Positions 34,293-43,136 are shown, counted from the stretch's first letter. The stretch is DNA of 64,000 nt from CALHVX01 sp039198065 (GCA_039198065.1 JBCCTU010000011.1:68472-132471); one strand, 5' to 3'. The notes: a model not told the origin generated them from the sequence alone. Numbers and translations are program-made.

Positions 34293-34909
34293 TGAACCAC
34301 GAATGGATCGAAAAAAACGTCGGCTGGCTGGTGCTGTTGACGGTGCTGACGGTGAGCTTCGGCGGCATGGTGGAAATGTTGCCGCTGATCTTCAACCAGA
34401 ACCAGACGGCACCGGTAGAAGGGCTTGAACCCTACAGCGCGGTCGCGCTTGAAGGCCGCGACATCTACATCCGCGAGGGGTGCGTTGGCTGCCACACGCA
34501 GATGGTGCGGACGTTGCGGGACGAGTCGGCGCGCTACGGGCACTACTCTGTTGCCGGAGAAGACGTGTACGAACATCCCTTCCTCTGGGGTTCCAAGCGT
34601 ACCGGCCCGGACCTCGCGCGCGTTGGCGGGCGCTATAGCGACGACTGGCACGCGGCCCATCTGTACAACCCCCGCAGCGTCGTACCGCAGTCGAACATGC
34701 CGGCCTATCCCTGGCTGTTCGAACGCACCCTCGACGGTAAGTCGACGGCTGCGAAGATGCGCGCGCTGCGCACCGTAGGTGTGCCCTACACCGATGAGGA
34801 CATCGCCGCGGCCGAGGCGAGCGTTGAGGGCGTCTACGAGTCTGAAGCGCTCATTGCGTACCTGCAGACCCAGGGCCTCGAGATGAAGACCTACGGAGGT
34901 GGCCAATGA
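34292..34909 (+). CDS. ccoO: Cytochrome c oxidase cbb3-type subunit II
   Basis: A 205-residue membrane-anchored monohaem cytochrome c. An N-terminal helix (WLVLLTVLTVSFGGMVEMLPLI) is followed by REGCVGCHTQMVRT with the CXXCH haem motif, then LARVGGRYSDDWHAAHLYNPR and VPQSNMPAYPWL, where the Met ligand resides. It passes electrons from CcoP to CcoN. It overlaps ccoN by one base and ccoQ by four. Confidence 0.97.
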   Translation: MNHEWIEKNVGWLVLLTVLTVSFGGMVEMLPLIFNQNQTAPVEGLEPYSAVALEGRDIYIREGCVGCHTQMVRTLRDESARYGHYSVAGEDVYEHPFLWGSKRTGPDLARVGGRYSDDWHAAHLYNPRSVVPQSNMPAYPWLFERTLDGKSTAAKMRALRTVGVPYTDEDIAAAEASVEGVYESEALIAYLQTQGLEMKTYGGGQ

Positions 34910-35037
34910 TCGGCACGCTGCTGTCGCTTGTCGGGCTTACGGCATTTGCCGTGGTGCTGACGATTTGGGTGTACGCGCCGTCGCAGCGAGACCGCTGGGA
35001 CAGCGCTGCCAACGCATTGTTTGAGGAGACGGAATGA
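34906..35037 (+). CDS. ccoQ: Cytochrome cbb3 oxidase small subunit CcoQ
   Basis: A 43-residue single-helix protein (helix about residues 4-23) with a short cytoplasmic tail containing APSQRDRWDSAA, the usual CcoQ pattern. It stabilises the oxidase complex. It overlaps ccoO by ATGA and ccoP by ATGATG. Confidence 0.9.
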   Translation: MIGTLLSLVGLTAFAVVLTIWVYAPSQRDRWDSAANALFEETE

Positions 35038-35912
35038 TGGCTGCTGCATGGCACTGGTTTGTCGTCATCGGCACCTTGGGCAGCCTCGCTGCCATGGTCT
35101 GGCTGCTGCTGGCGAATCGCAAGGTGACGCCGAACGACGATACGGGGCACGAATGGGACGGTATCCAGGAGCTCGATAACCCATTACCCATGTGGTGGGT
35201 CTACATGTTCGTCATCTCGATCGTGTTCGCCCTCGGCTACCTGGTGTTTTTCCCGGGGCTCGGCAACTACGAGGGTCAGCTCGAATGGTCTTCTGCCGGC
35301 AAGCACGACGTCGAGGCGGATGAGTTTCATGCCCAGTTTCAACCGCTGTATGAGCAGCTGGCGGCGCGCAGCGACAGTGAGCTGGTCGCCGATCCATTGA
35401 GTCGACAAATTGGCCGGCGGCTGTTCCTCAACCATTGCTCCACCTGCCATGGCATCAACGCCGAAGGCAGCGCCGGTTTTCCGAACCTTCAAGACAGTGA
35501 GTGGCTCTACGGGGACGACTTGGCCACGATCACGCAGACGGTGCTGAACGGTCGCCAGGCGGCGATGCCAGGCTGGCAGGCAGCGCTTCAGGACGACGGC
35601 GTGCTGGCGGTGAGCCACTACGTTCGGTCGCTCAGCTCGGCCGAGCACGACGCAGGGCTTGCGGCTGCCGGCGAGGGTCACTTCAAAACGTTCTGCGTTG
35701 CGTGTCATCAGGCCGACGGGACCGGTAACCCGGCGCTGGGCGCACCGGACCTTACCAACAGCATCTGGCTCTACGGTGGGTCCCTGGCTGCGATTCAGGA
35801 AACTGTGGCTAACGGTCGCAGCGGTAAGATGCCCGCGCACGGCGATCTGTTGGGCGCGGAACGGGCGCGGATACTCGCAGCCTACGTCGTCGGGCTGGAC
35901 GCCGGGGACTGA
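35034..35912 (+). CDS. ccoP: Cytochrome c oxidase cbb3-type subunit III (dihaem)
   Basis: A 292-residue protein with two N-terminal helices, the second preceded by GHEWDGIQELDNPLPMWWVY, the diagnostic CcoP motif. The periplasmic part carries two cytochrome c domains with CSTCH (about residue 139) and CVACH (about 223). It accepts electrons from soluble cytochrome c or the bc1 complex. The start could be either of two adjacent ATG codons (35034 or 35037). Confidence 0.97.
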   Translation: MMAAAWHWFVVIGTLGSLAAMVWLLLANRKVTPNDDTGHEWDGIQELDNPLPMWWVYMFVISIVFALGYLVFFPGLGNYEGQLEWSSAGKHDVEADEFHAQFQPLYEQLAARSDSELVADPLSRQIGRRLFLNHCSTCHGINAEGSAGFPNLQDSEWLYGDDLATITQTVLNGRQAAMPGWQAALQDDGVLAVSHYVRSLSSAEHDAGLAAAGEGHFKTFCVACHQADGTGNPALGAPDLTNSIWLYGGSLAAIQETVANGRSGKMPAHGDLLGAERARILAAYVVGLDAGD

Positions 35913-35915
35913 TTC

Positions 35916-37370
35916 GTGAGCACCGGCGAGCGCATCGATCTGACGGAGATCTCTGGCTTTGGCCCGGTCGATCTCTATCAGAAGCGGGAGAAAATCATCA
36001 CCCGCTCGGTCAGCGGTAAGTACCAGTACCTGCGCTGGTTTACCGGTTGGCCGCTGTTGCTCGGCTTCTTTGGTGCTCCGCACCTGTATTGGGAAGGCCG
36101 CCAGGCGATTCTGTTCGATCTCGGTGCGCGGCAGTTCCACCTGTTTGGCCTCACCTTCTGGCCCGAAGATCTGTGGATCTGCGGTGCACTGCTGATCATC
36201 GGTGCGTTCCTGCTGTTTACCGTCACGACGCTGTTCGGTCGCGTCTGGTGCGGCTTTACCTGCCCGCAGACGGTCTGGACGGCGATGTTCATGTGGATCG
36301 AACAGTACGCAGAAGGTGACCGATCGGCGCGGCAGAAGCTCGAACGCGCACCCCTTTCGTTCAACAAAGTGCGTCGACGCGGCCTCAAGCACCTGCTGTG
36401 GCTCGGGCTTGCCGCGCTCACAGGCCTTGCCTTTGTGAGCTACTTCACGCCGGTTCATCCGTTGCTGGCCTCGATGGTGTCCCTTGAACTCAGCGGTTGG
36501 CCGCTGTTCTGGATTGCCTTCTTCACCCTGGCGACCTATGGCAACGCCGGATGGCTGCGCGAGCAGGTGTGCATCTACATGTGTCCCTACGCGCGCTTCC
36601 AGTCGGCGATGTTCGATCCCGATACCCTCATCGTTGCCTACGATGCGGCCCGGGGAGATCCGCGAGGCGCGAAAAAGCGCGGCGTCAGCAAGCAAACGGG
36701 CGATTGCGTGGACTGCACGATCTGCGTTCAGGTCTGCCCAACGGGCATCGATATCCGCAACGGTCTGCAGTATCAGTGCATCAGCTGTGCCCACTGTGTC
36801 GATGCCTGCGATGAGGTGATGCGCAAGCTGAAACGGCCGCAGGGGCTGATCAGCTTTACCTCCGAGCGCGAACTGGCCGGCGGCAGTCGCCACTGGCTGC
36901 GGCCGCGCAGCGTCGGCTATGCCGCCGCCGTGGCCGCCATGGCGGTGTTCATCGTGACGTCGCTTGCGCTGCGCGATCCCCTCATGATGGAAATCGTGCG
37001 CGGCCGTGGGGCTCTGTTTCAGGTGACAGCGGACGGCGCGATCGCAAACGAGTACGTACTGAAGCTCACCAACAAGTCCGGGCAGCCGATGTGGGCACGT
37101 GTCGCCGTCGAACCGGAGGCGAATGGGGACGACATTCACCTTGATGCCGACGCCCGCTGGTACCTCTCTCCTCGGGGCTCAATCCTCGCACCGCTGCGTG
37201 TCTCGATAGCAGACGGCGAGCGAGTCGGCAGCCAGCCGCTGCGGTTCAGCGTGTGCTTCAGTCGGACCGAAGCGGGGGAAGCTTCGGATTGCGTCAGCGA
37301 AACCAATCTATTTTTTGCACCTAAGGCGGTTGCGCAGCAGTCGTTGCCAGTGTCGGGAGTCGGTTCATGA
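35916..37370 (+). CDS. ccoG: Cytochrome c oxidase accessory protein CcoG (FixG/RdxA)
   Basis: A 484-residue membrane ferredoxin-like protein from GTG 35916, with about five helices. Two 4Fe-4S clusters are shown by VDCTICVQVCPTGIDIR and QCISCAHCVDACDEVM, and membrane Cys motifs CGFTCPQ and CIYMCPYARF are present. The C-terminal periplasmic domain is immunoglobulin-like. CcoG reduces copper during maturation of the oxidase. It is followed with ATGA overlap by the small membrane protein gene. Confidence 0.95.
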   Translation: MSTGERIDLTEISGFGPVDLYQKREKIITRSVSGKYQYLRWFTGWPLLLGFFGAPHLYWEGRQAILFDLGARQFHLFGLTFWPEDLWICGALLIIGAFLLFTVTTLFGRVWCGFTCPQTVWTAMFMWIEQYAEGDRSARQKLERAPLSFNKVRRRGLKHLLWLGLAALTGLAFVSYFTPVHPLLASMVSLELSGWPLFWIAFFTLATYGNAGWLREQVCIYMCPYARFQSAMFDPDTLIVAYDAARGDPRGAKKRGVSKQTGDCVDCTICVQVCPTGIDIRNGLQYQCISCAHCVDACDEVMRKLKRPQGLISFTSERELAGGSRHWLRPRSVGYAAAVAAMAVFIVTSLALRDPLMMEIVRGRGALFQVTADGAIANEYVLKLTNKSGQPMWARVAVEPEANGDDIHLDADARWYLSPRGSILAPLRVSIADGERVGSQPLRFSVCFSRTEAGEASDCVSETNLFFAPKAVAQQSLPVSGVGS

Positions 37371-37618
37371 ATCAATCACCTGAGGCAACGCCACAGCGTC
37401 GCCAACCTGCGGGCGGAAAGCGTTCCTCGCCTGGGCTGTCGCGGTGGTCTTCACGGTGGTTTGTGGCCGTGCTCTTCCTGCCACCGCTGATGGCCGTTGT
37501 GATGGGTGTCGTACTGATGACCCTGGCGACCCGGGTCGACACGACCCGGGTCGCTACGGAAGCGACACCGCTTTCCAAAACCAGTTGGCGAACCGAGCAC
37601 AAGGAGGCCACGAAGTGA
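37367..37618 (+). CDS. Small membrane protein in the ccoH/fixH position
   Basis: An 83-residue protein with one membrane helix (about residues 31-54, RWFVAVLFLPPLMAVVMGVV), a basic Ser/Pro-rich N-terminus and a short tail. FixH/CcoH is normally about 150-170 residues with a FixH domain after the helix; I see none of that domain here. The position between ccoG and ccoI, with ATGA and GTGA overlaps on both sides, still argues for a role in oxidase assembly. A perfect inverted repeat (13-bp arms) lies inside the gene at 37526-37554. Confidence 0.7.
   Translation: MNQSPEATPQRRQPAGGKRSSPGLSRWSSRWFVAVLFLPPLMAVVMGVVLMTLATRVDTTRVATEATPLSKTSWRTEHKEATK
37526..37554. repeat. Perfect 13-bp inverted repeat with internal palindromes
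   Basis: GCGACCCGGGTCG, spacer ACA, CGACCCGGGTCGC. Each arm itself contains the palindrome CGACCCGGGTCG. It is in the coding region about 60 bases before the ccoI start. Confidence 0.85.
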
Positions 37619-39813
37619 GCGCAACGACGCTAGTCGTTGATGACATGCACTGCGGGGCCTGCGTATCTAAAGTCGAACGCGCGCTCGAGGCCGCGGGCTG
37701 GATCGAGTCCGTGCTGGTCAATCCGTTCAACCGTCGCGTCTACATTACCCACGCCGACGAGCAGGACCCCATCGCACTGGTGCGCTTGGTCGAAGAGCTC
37801 GGTTTTTCGCCGCAGCTGCTCGAGCACAAGGCGGACGAAGAGCGTGCCCTGGCGGCGGCGGAATGGAAGCGCATTGGTACGGCGGGAATCTGCGCCATGC
37901 AGGGCATGATGCTGGCCCTGGCCCTCTACTTTGGCGAGTTCTGGGGCATGACCGAGGCCATGCGCGCGCTGCTTGCCTACGCCTCGATGCTGCTCACGAT
38001 CCCCTTGGTCGGGTACTGCGCTCAACCCTTCTTCACCGGGGCGCTGCGGTCGCTGCGCCGCGGGGTGTCCATGGACGTGCCGATCGCGCTGGCCATAACC
38101 GTTGCCTTCGCGGTCAGTGTCCAGCACACGGTCGCTGGTGAGGGTGCACTGTACTTCGATTCCGTCGGCATGTTTGTGTTCCTGCTGTTGCTCGCGCGGC
38201 GCTACGACTCCCGCTTGCGCCGAGAGCTGTCGGCGGAGGATCGGCTGCAGCAATTGCTGCCGGATACGCTGTGGCGTCTTGACGACGGTGCGGCAACGGA
38301 GATTCCGGCGGCGGCGATGGCAGTGGGAGATGAGCTCTGGATCGGCGAAGGGAGCGTTGTGCCGACGGATGGGACATTGCTCTACGCGACAGCCATGCTT
38401 GATGAGTCGAGTCTGTCGGGGGAAGCCGACTGGGTAACCCGCAAGAAGGGCGAGACCGTGTACGCGGGGACGTTCAATCGCGGTGCGGCGTTTTGCATGC
38501 GGGCCGAACGGCTGCCGGAACAAAGCCGGGCGGCAGAGATACAGTCGCTCTCGGCACGGATCAGTCTCGATAAGGCGCCGGTGGCGCGCCTCGCCGACCG
38601 CCTGGCCACCGTGTTCGTACCGACCGTACTGTTCCTCGCGGCGGCAACCTACGGACTGCACCGCCTCGGTTGGCTTGGCAGCGATCCGGATAGCGCGCTT
38701 AGTGCGGCCCTCGCCGTACTGATCGTGTCTTGTCCCTGCGCCTTGGCGTTGGCCATTCCCGCGGCGACCGCTGCCGCGCTCATTCGCGCTCGACGCCTTG
38801 GCGTGTTGCTGGCGGACAGCAGCTTGCTCGAGCTGCTGCCGAAGGTACGCCAGGTGCTGCTCGACAAGACCGGTACCTTGCTGGCACCGGATCCGGTGCT
38901 AACGGACGTCGTGGTCTGCAGTCGCTACCGTGCGGACAGCTGCTACCGTCTCGCTGTCGCGCTGCAGCGGCATTCGAATCATCCCATCGCCCACGCATTC
39001 CGGGCGCTCGCCCTCGACACGGCGGTTACCGTGCGGAGTGGTGAGACCGCCTTCGAGGAACTGCCGACGGCGGTTCAATCGGTGAGCAGCCATGCCGGTC
39101 TGGGGCTGGTGGGGGAGATTGAAACGGGCAGCGGCGCGGTGGTTGAAACGCGCCTTGGCAGCGCGGCGCACTGTTCGGTCAAGTTCGCCGACCGACCGCA
39201 AACGGTCTACCTGTCCGTGAACGATGAACTCGTCGCCTGCTTTACCCTCAGCTATCAGCTGCGCGATGACGCGAAGCGGGCCACGCAGCGGTTGCGGCAG
39301 GACGGTTGCAGCCTGGCAGTTCTGAGCGGCGATTCCGAGGCTGCCTGTCGGCAGCTCAGCGCAGCACTCGATCTCGAAGCGATTGGGGAACTGACGCCGG
39401 AAGCTAAGCAGCAGCAACTCAAGAGCCGACGCGACGCTGCTGACGGGAGCGGGGCGGTCATGTTCGTCGGCGACGGCATCAACGATTCCCTCGCGTTTGC
39501 TGAGGCGGATATCGCCGTTGCAACACTCGAAACCACCGATTTCGTACAGGCGAACGCCGATGCGGTGCTGCTCAGCCGTCGCCTCGAATGTGTGCCGGAT
39601 CTGTTTGCGTTGGCGCACCGGGTCCGCCGCGTGATGCATCAGAATCTGGCCTGGGCCTTGGGCTACAACCTGATCGCCATTCCCCTGGCGATGGCCGGAT
39701 GGGTCCCACCCTGGCTGGCGGCCGTGGGTATGGCCTGCAGTTCACTCATTGTGCTGGGTAACGCCACGCGGTTACTCCGCTTCGAACCATCCGCTACGGG
39801 GTCGGTGACCTGA
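37615..39813 (+). CDS. ccoI: Copper-translocating P-type ATPase CcoI (FixI)
   Basis: A 732-residue P1B-type ATPase. The GTG at 37615 gives an N-terminal metal-binding domain with DDMHCGACVSKVE; AAGGAGG is 7 bases upstream. Later motifs: SLSGEADWVT (actuator), SCPCALALAIPAAT (metal-binding CPC helix), LLDKTGTLLAPDP (phosphorylated Asp), HSNHPIAHA and GDGINDSLAFAEADIA. It exports copper across the membrane for assembly of the cbb3 CuB site. It overlaps the upstream gene by GTGA and ccoS by TGATG. The longer upstream frame is out of phase with the small membrane protein and not used. Confidence 0.95.
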   Translation: MSATTLVVDDMHCGACVSKVERALEAAGWIESVLVNPFNRRVYITHADEQDPIALVRLVEELGFSPQLLEHKADEERALAAAEWKRIGTAGICAMQGMMLALALYFGEFWGMTEAMRALLAYASMLLTIPLVGYCAQPFFTGALRSLRRGVSMDVPIALAITVAFAVSVQHTVAGEGALYFDSVGMFVFLLLLARRYDSRLRRELSAEDRLQQLLPDTLWRLDDGAATEIPAAAMAVGDELWIGEGSVVPTDGTLLYATAMLDESSLSGEADWVTRKKGETVYAGTFNRGAAFCMRAERLPEQSRAAEIQSLSARISLDKAPVARLADRLATVFVPTVLFLAAATYGLHRLGWLGSDPDSALSAALAVLIVSCPCALALAIPAATAAALIRARRLGVLLADSSLLELLPKVRQVLLDKTGTLLAPDPVLTDVVVCSRYRADSCYRLAVALQRHSNHPIAHAFRALALDTAVTVRSGETAFEELPTAVQSVSSHAGLGLVGEIETGSGAVVETRLGSAAHCSVKFADRPQTVYLSVNDELVACFTLSYQLRDDAKRATQRLRQDGCSLAVLSGDSEAACRQLSAALDLEAIGELTPEAKQQQLKSRRDAADGSGAVMFVGDGINDSLAFAEADIAVATLETTDFVQANADAVLLSRRLECVPDLFALAHRVRRVMHQNLAWALGYNLIAIPLAMAGWVPPWLAAVGMACSSLIVLGNATRLLRFEPSATGSVT

Positions 39814-39962
39814 TGGAAATTCTTGCTTTACTCGTGCCGCTCTCGCTGGTGCTCGTAAGCGCGGCTCTCTGGGCGCTGCGCTGGGCGGCGGATCACGAAC
39901 AGTTCGACGATTTGGACAAACACGGTATGGATCTTTTCAGTGAAGGAGACGAATCGCTATGA
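39813..39962 (+). CDS. ccoS: Cytochrome cbb3 oxidase maturation protein CcoS
   Basis: A 49-residue single-helix protein (ILALLVPLSLVLVSAALWAL) followed by an acidic tail (ADHEQFDDLD) typical of CcoS, which is needed for cofactor insertion in cbb3 oxidase. It overlaps ccoI by one base and the Yip1-like gene by four. Confidence 0.9.
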   Translation: MEILALLVPLSLVLVSAALWALRWAADHEQFDDLDKHGMDLFSEGDESL

Positions 39963-40564
39963 GCATTCCCTTTTTGACCGCGCTCAAAGTGGCGTTTTTG
40001 CCTGGCTCGGGCTGGGTGTCCGCAGGCAAAGGTGAGCCCAACTTCTGGTCCGTGCTGTTGATGCAGACCGTTCCTATGGCGCTTGTGCCCGCTGTCTGCT
40101 GGTACATCGGTACGTCGCAGATTGGCTGGACCATCGGTGATCAAACCATGCGATTGACCGCCGAAAGCGCGCTTGCGATCTGCGTGCTCTTCTTCCTCGC
40201 CATGGTTGCCGGCGTGCTGTTCCTTGGCTTCATGGTGCGCTGGATGAGCACGTCTTACGGTCGCGAGAGCGACTACGCGACGAGCTTTGCGTTGATCAGC
40301 TATACGGCAACCCCATTCTTTCTCGGCGGCGTGATCGGTTTATTCCCAAGCCTCTGGTTCGATCTGCTCGCTGGCACGGCGATCGGCTGCTACTGCGTGT
40401 ACCTGCTCTACCTGGGTGTCAGCCCGATGATGAAGGTTCGCCCGGAACGCGGTTTTCTCTACGCCAGCGCCGTGTTTGCCGTAGCGCTGGTGTCAATCGT
40501 TGGTCTGCTGACCGCGACGGCGCTGCTGTGGGAAGTGGGCCCGGCGCCGGAGTATCGATACTAA
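39959..40564 (+). CDS. Yip1 domain membrane protein
   Basis: A 201-residue five-helix membrane protein resembling the bacterial Yip1 family: MSIPFLTALKVAFLPGSGW, YATSFALISYTATPFFLGG and YLLYLGVSPMMKV, with the conserved Leu-Tyr region near residue 155. The ATG overlaps ccoS (ATGA), so it is the last gene of the cbb3 operon. Its link with the oxidase is unknown. The stop codon sits at the start of a 10-bp tandem repeat. Confidence 0.8.
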   Translation: MSIPFLTALKVAFLPGSGWVSAGKGEPNFWSVLLMQTVPMALVPAVCWYIGTSQIGWTIGDQTMRLTAESALAICVLFFLAMVAGVLFLGFMVRWMSTSYGRESDYATSFALISYTATPFFLGGVIGLFPSLWFDLLAGTAIGCYCVYLLYLGVSPMMKVRPERGFLYASAVFAVALVSIVGLLTATALLWEVGPAPEYRY

Positions 40565-40595
40565 TCACGACTAGTCGCTACTGACCGCTACTAAC
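40556..40595. repeat. 10-bp imperfect tandem repeat across the Yip1 gene stop
   Basis: CGATACTAAT, CACGACTAGT, CGCTACTGAC, CGCTACTAAC: four units, each carrying a stop-like triplet. The gene ends in the first unit. Confidence 0.65.
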
Positions 40596-40631
40596 GGGGC
40601 GCGGAACGGCCTGAAAGGAAACGACCGCCGT

Positions 40632-41348
40632 TTACCAGCGCTCCTGGCTAGTCCGCACATCGACCTCGAAACTCCAGGCCCGCGGTGGCTGCCGATAAAG
40701 AAACTCGAAGGCGTCGGCGATGCCTTCGAGACTGATCGTTCCGGCCTCACCGAGCTTGGCCGCGTACTCGGGAAAGCCGAGTTCGATCTTGTCGCCGCCG
40801 ACGGGACCATCGATCACCACGTGGCCGACATGAATGTTGTGCTCGGCGTACTCCTTAGCCATGGCCTGGGCCAGGTTGCGCAGTGCGCCTTTGCTGGCGT
40901 TAAAGGCGCCGAAGTTTTTCCGCCCGCGGAGCGATGCGCTGGCACCGGTGTAGAGCAGCGTTCCACCTCCCTCTTTCATCATCCGATTGACCGTCGCTCG
41001 GCCGAACAAAAATCCCCCGACGGGACCCAGCCTAAGACTCTGCTCAAAGTAGTCGAGGGACATGTCGCTGATCCGTCCCGGCGTGTTGTTGCCGACGTTG
41101 TAGATCGCGAGTTCCAGCGTACCGGGTACTGCATCGATCAGGGCTGCCACCGCCGATTCGTCGGTGGCATCGCATACTGCTGGGGTGCAGGTGCCTCCGT
41201 TGGTCTCGATCTCTGCGGCAACCGTTGCTAGGGACTCGGCAGTGCGACCACCCAGGACGATGTGCAGATCATGGCCCGCAAATCGCCGGGCTAGCGTTGC
41301 ACCGAGGCCCTTGCTGGGCCCGACGCCGAGAACGACAGCAGCTTTCAT
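40632..41348 (-). CDS. SDR family protein with catalytic Tyr replaced by Phe
   Basis: A 238-residue short-chain dehydrogenase-fold protein. It has the cofactor motif GVGPSKGLG at residues 8-16, NVGNN near 84-88 and Ser137 in TGASASL. The active-site tyrosine is Phe149 in FGAFNASKG, with Lys153 retained. The continuation ALRNLAQAMAKEYAEHNIHVGHVVIDGPV matches an SDR branch in which the Tyr is commonly Phe, as far as I recall. Enzymatic reduction by the usual mechanism is doubtful. It is 38 bases downstream of the esterase gene on the minus strand and probably co-transcribed. Confidence 0.85.
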   Translation of the reverse strand: MKAAVVLGVGPSKGLGATLARRFAGHDLHIVLGGRTAESLATVAAEIETNGGTCTPAVCDATDESAVAALIDAVPGTLELAIYNVGNNTPGRISDMSLDYFEQSLRLGPVGGFLFGRATVNRMMKEGGGTLLYTGASASLRGRKNFGAFNASKGALRNLAQAMAKEYAEHNIHVGHVVIDGPVGGDKIELGFPEYAAKLGEAGTISLEGIADAFEFLYRQPPRAWSFEVDVRTSQERW

Positions 41349-41386
41349 GGCGGATTCTCCCGGTGGGTGGTGCGTTAGTCCTTGGG

Positions 41387-42316
41387 TCAGGCGTTGAGCG
41401 CCTCTTTGATTCGGGTACAGGCGAGCGAGAGCACCGGTTGAACGGCCTTGAAGCTGGTGCCCATGGACAGGAAGTCGTGCAGCAGCCCGGGGGCACAGTG
41501 ATAGTGCGCGCGTGTTCCGGCGGCTTCGAGGGCAGCTGCGTAGGCGGCACCCTCGTCCCGCAGCGGATCGAACTCGGCGGTCAGGACGAAGGCTGGCGCT
41601 AGGCTGCCGTGGTTGTTGGCCCGCAGCGGCGAAGCGTCCGCCACGCTGCGAGCGTTGCTGTCGGCCAGATAGTGGTTCCAGAACCAGGCCATGGTTGCCG
41701 TTTCAAGCATTTTCCCGGTGCCGTTTTCACTGTAGGACGGGTAGCTGAAGTCGCAGTCGACGACCGGGTAGGCGAGAAACTGCAGCGCCAGCGCCGGACC
41801 ACCGCTGTCCCGGGCACGCAGCGCAGTCACTGCGGCCAGGTTGCCGCCGGCACTCTCGCCGCCGACCGCAAGGCGACCGTTGCCGCCGAGGGCAGCCTGG
41901 TGTTCACCACACCACTGCACCGCGGCCCAGCAGTCCTCGACGGCCGCCGGAAAAGGATGCTCGGGGGCGAGGCGGTAGTCCACGGAGACCACCACGCACT
42001 TCGCTTCACGACAGATCATGCGACACACACCGTCGGCGGTCTCGAGATCGCCAATGACCCAGCCGCCGCCGTGGAAGAACACCAACACCCCGGTCGGGCC
42101 GGTGTTTCCTGGCCAGTAGATCCGCAGGGGCACGGTCGAGCCGTCGGCGCTCGTGCAGGACCGGTCTCCGATCCGGCCCACCGCGAGCTCTGCCAGTGGC
42201 GGTCGCATCATCCGGTACACCGCTCGGGCGTCCGAGGGAGCCAACTCCGTTAACGCCGGTCCGGGATTGGCCGCTAGCTGCTCCAGCAGCGCTTGATACT
42301 CGGGTGCCATTGGCAT
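41387..42316 (-). CDS. Hormone-sensitive-lipase-family esterase (alpha/beta hydrolase)
   Basis: A 309-residue esterase. The oxyanion motif HGGGWVIGDLE, nucleophile GGESAGGN, acid in TAEFDPLRDEG and His in LLHDFLSMG form the HSL catalytic set. The start ATG 42316 has GGGGAG 6 bases upstream; a frame from 42340 is less likely. It hydrolyses short-chain esters or lactones; natural substrate unknown. Followed by the SDR with a Phe substitution. Confidence 0.9.
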   Translation of the reverse strand: MPMAPEYQALLEQLAANPGPALTELAPSDARAVYRMMRPPLAELAVGRIGDRSCTSADGSTVPLRIYWPGNTGPTGVLVFFHGGGWVIGDLETADGVCRMICREAKCVVVSVDYRLAPEHPFPAAVEDCWAAVQWCGEHQAALGGNGRLAVGGESAGGNLAAVTALRARDSGGPALALQFLAYPVVDCDFSYPSYSENGTGKMLETATMAWFWNHYLADSNARSVADASPLRANNHGSLAPAFVLTAEFDPLRDEGAAYAAALEAAGTRAHYHCAPGLLHDFLSMGTSFKAVQPVLSLACTRIKEALNA

Positions 42317-42515
42317 GGTGCTCTCCCCATCCTGCTTCACAAGGCTCGGTTATACTGATTACAAGAGACGGCAGCCAGCCAAGGGCGGTCGCGGGCCCTT
42401 GAAAACGCAACATCGGGCCGCACCATCAAGTGGTCAGACTAGGCAGCCAGGCCGTCATGTACGCCCAAAACCGGTCAGACTGTCCCGAACAGCAGACCAC
42501 AGCACGGATCAGACG

Positions 42516-43136
42516 ATGCAGAACCCCCGATTCCCCCAAGCCGCCGGGCTGAGCCTGGATGGCGAACCAAACCTGGCGGACGCCGCTAAGCAGTTCAACC
42601 TGGCCGAGAACTCGCTGTTCAGCAAACGTACGCTGACCCTCTATGGAGAGGTTAACCAGGAGGTCGCGCGGCGGTTGTGCGAAAAGCTGCTGGCGCTGTC
42701 TTTTGAGTCGGATGACCCGATCACGCTGTTTATCAGTTCACCGGGCGGACACGTCGAGTCTGGCGATTCGGTCTATGACATGATCCAGTTCATCAAGCCC
42801 GTCGTGCGCACCGTTGGAACCGGCTGGGTTGGAAGTATCGCGACGCACATTTATCTGGCGGCCGAGCGGGAAAACCGACTCTGTTTGCCGAACACGCGGT
42901 TCCTGATTCACCAACCGGCGGGTGGTATGGGCGGCGACGCATCGGATATTGAGATCCACGCTCGCGAGATCCTGAAGACACGGGAACGCATCAACGCGGT
43001 CATCGCCGAGCGCACCGGTCAGCCGATCGAGAGAATCACCGAAGACACGGCCCGGGACTTCTGGATGAGCCCGGAAGAGTCGATCGAATACGGCATCGTC
43101 GGCCGCATCATCCGCAGCGTCGACGAGCTCGGCTAG
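42516..43136 (+). CDS. ClpP-type serine protease subunit
   Basis: A 206-residue ClpP-fold peptidase. Catalytic residues are Ser107 (GTGWVGSIATHI), His132 (FLIHQPAGG) and Asp181 (DTARDFWMSPEE); their spacings (25 and 49) are those of E. coli ClpP. The region LFISSPGGHVESGDSVYDMI is conserved. The usual GqAASMGA nucleophile context is replaced by GWVGSIATH, so it is a divergent ClpP homologue, probably a paralogue alongside a housekeeping ClpP. ATG 42516 is chosen; an in-frame upstream extension has no conservation. No clpX or clpA is nearby. Confidence 0.88.
   Translation: MQNPRFPQAAGLSLDGEPNLADAAKQFNLAENSLFSKRTLTLYGEVNQEVARRLCEKLLALSFESDDPITLFISSPGGHVESGDSVYDMIQFIKPVVRTVGTGWVGSIATHIYLAAERENRLCLPNTRFLIHQPAGGMGGDASDIEIHAREILKTRERINAVIAERTGQPIERITEDTARDFWMSPEESIEYGIVGRIIRSVDELG

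Noticed and set aside
35184..37139. A 651-codon open frame antisense to ccoP and ccoG
   Set aside because: It is a by-product of GC-rich coding on the other strand; the plus strand has clear CcoP and CcoG motifs and the antisense protein shows no domain or ribosome binding site.
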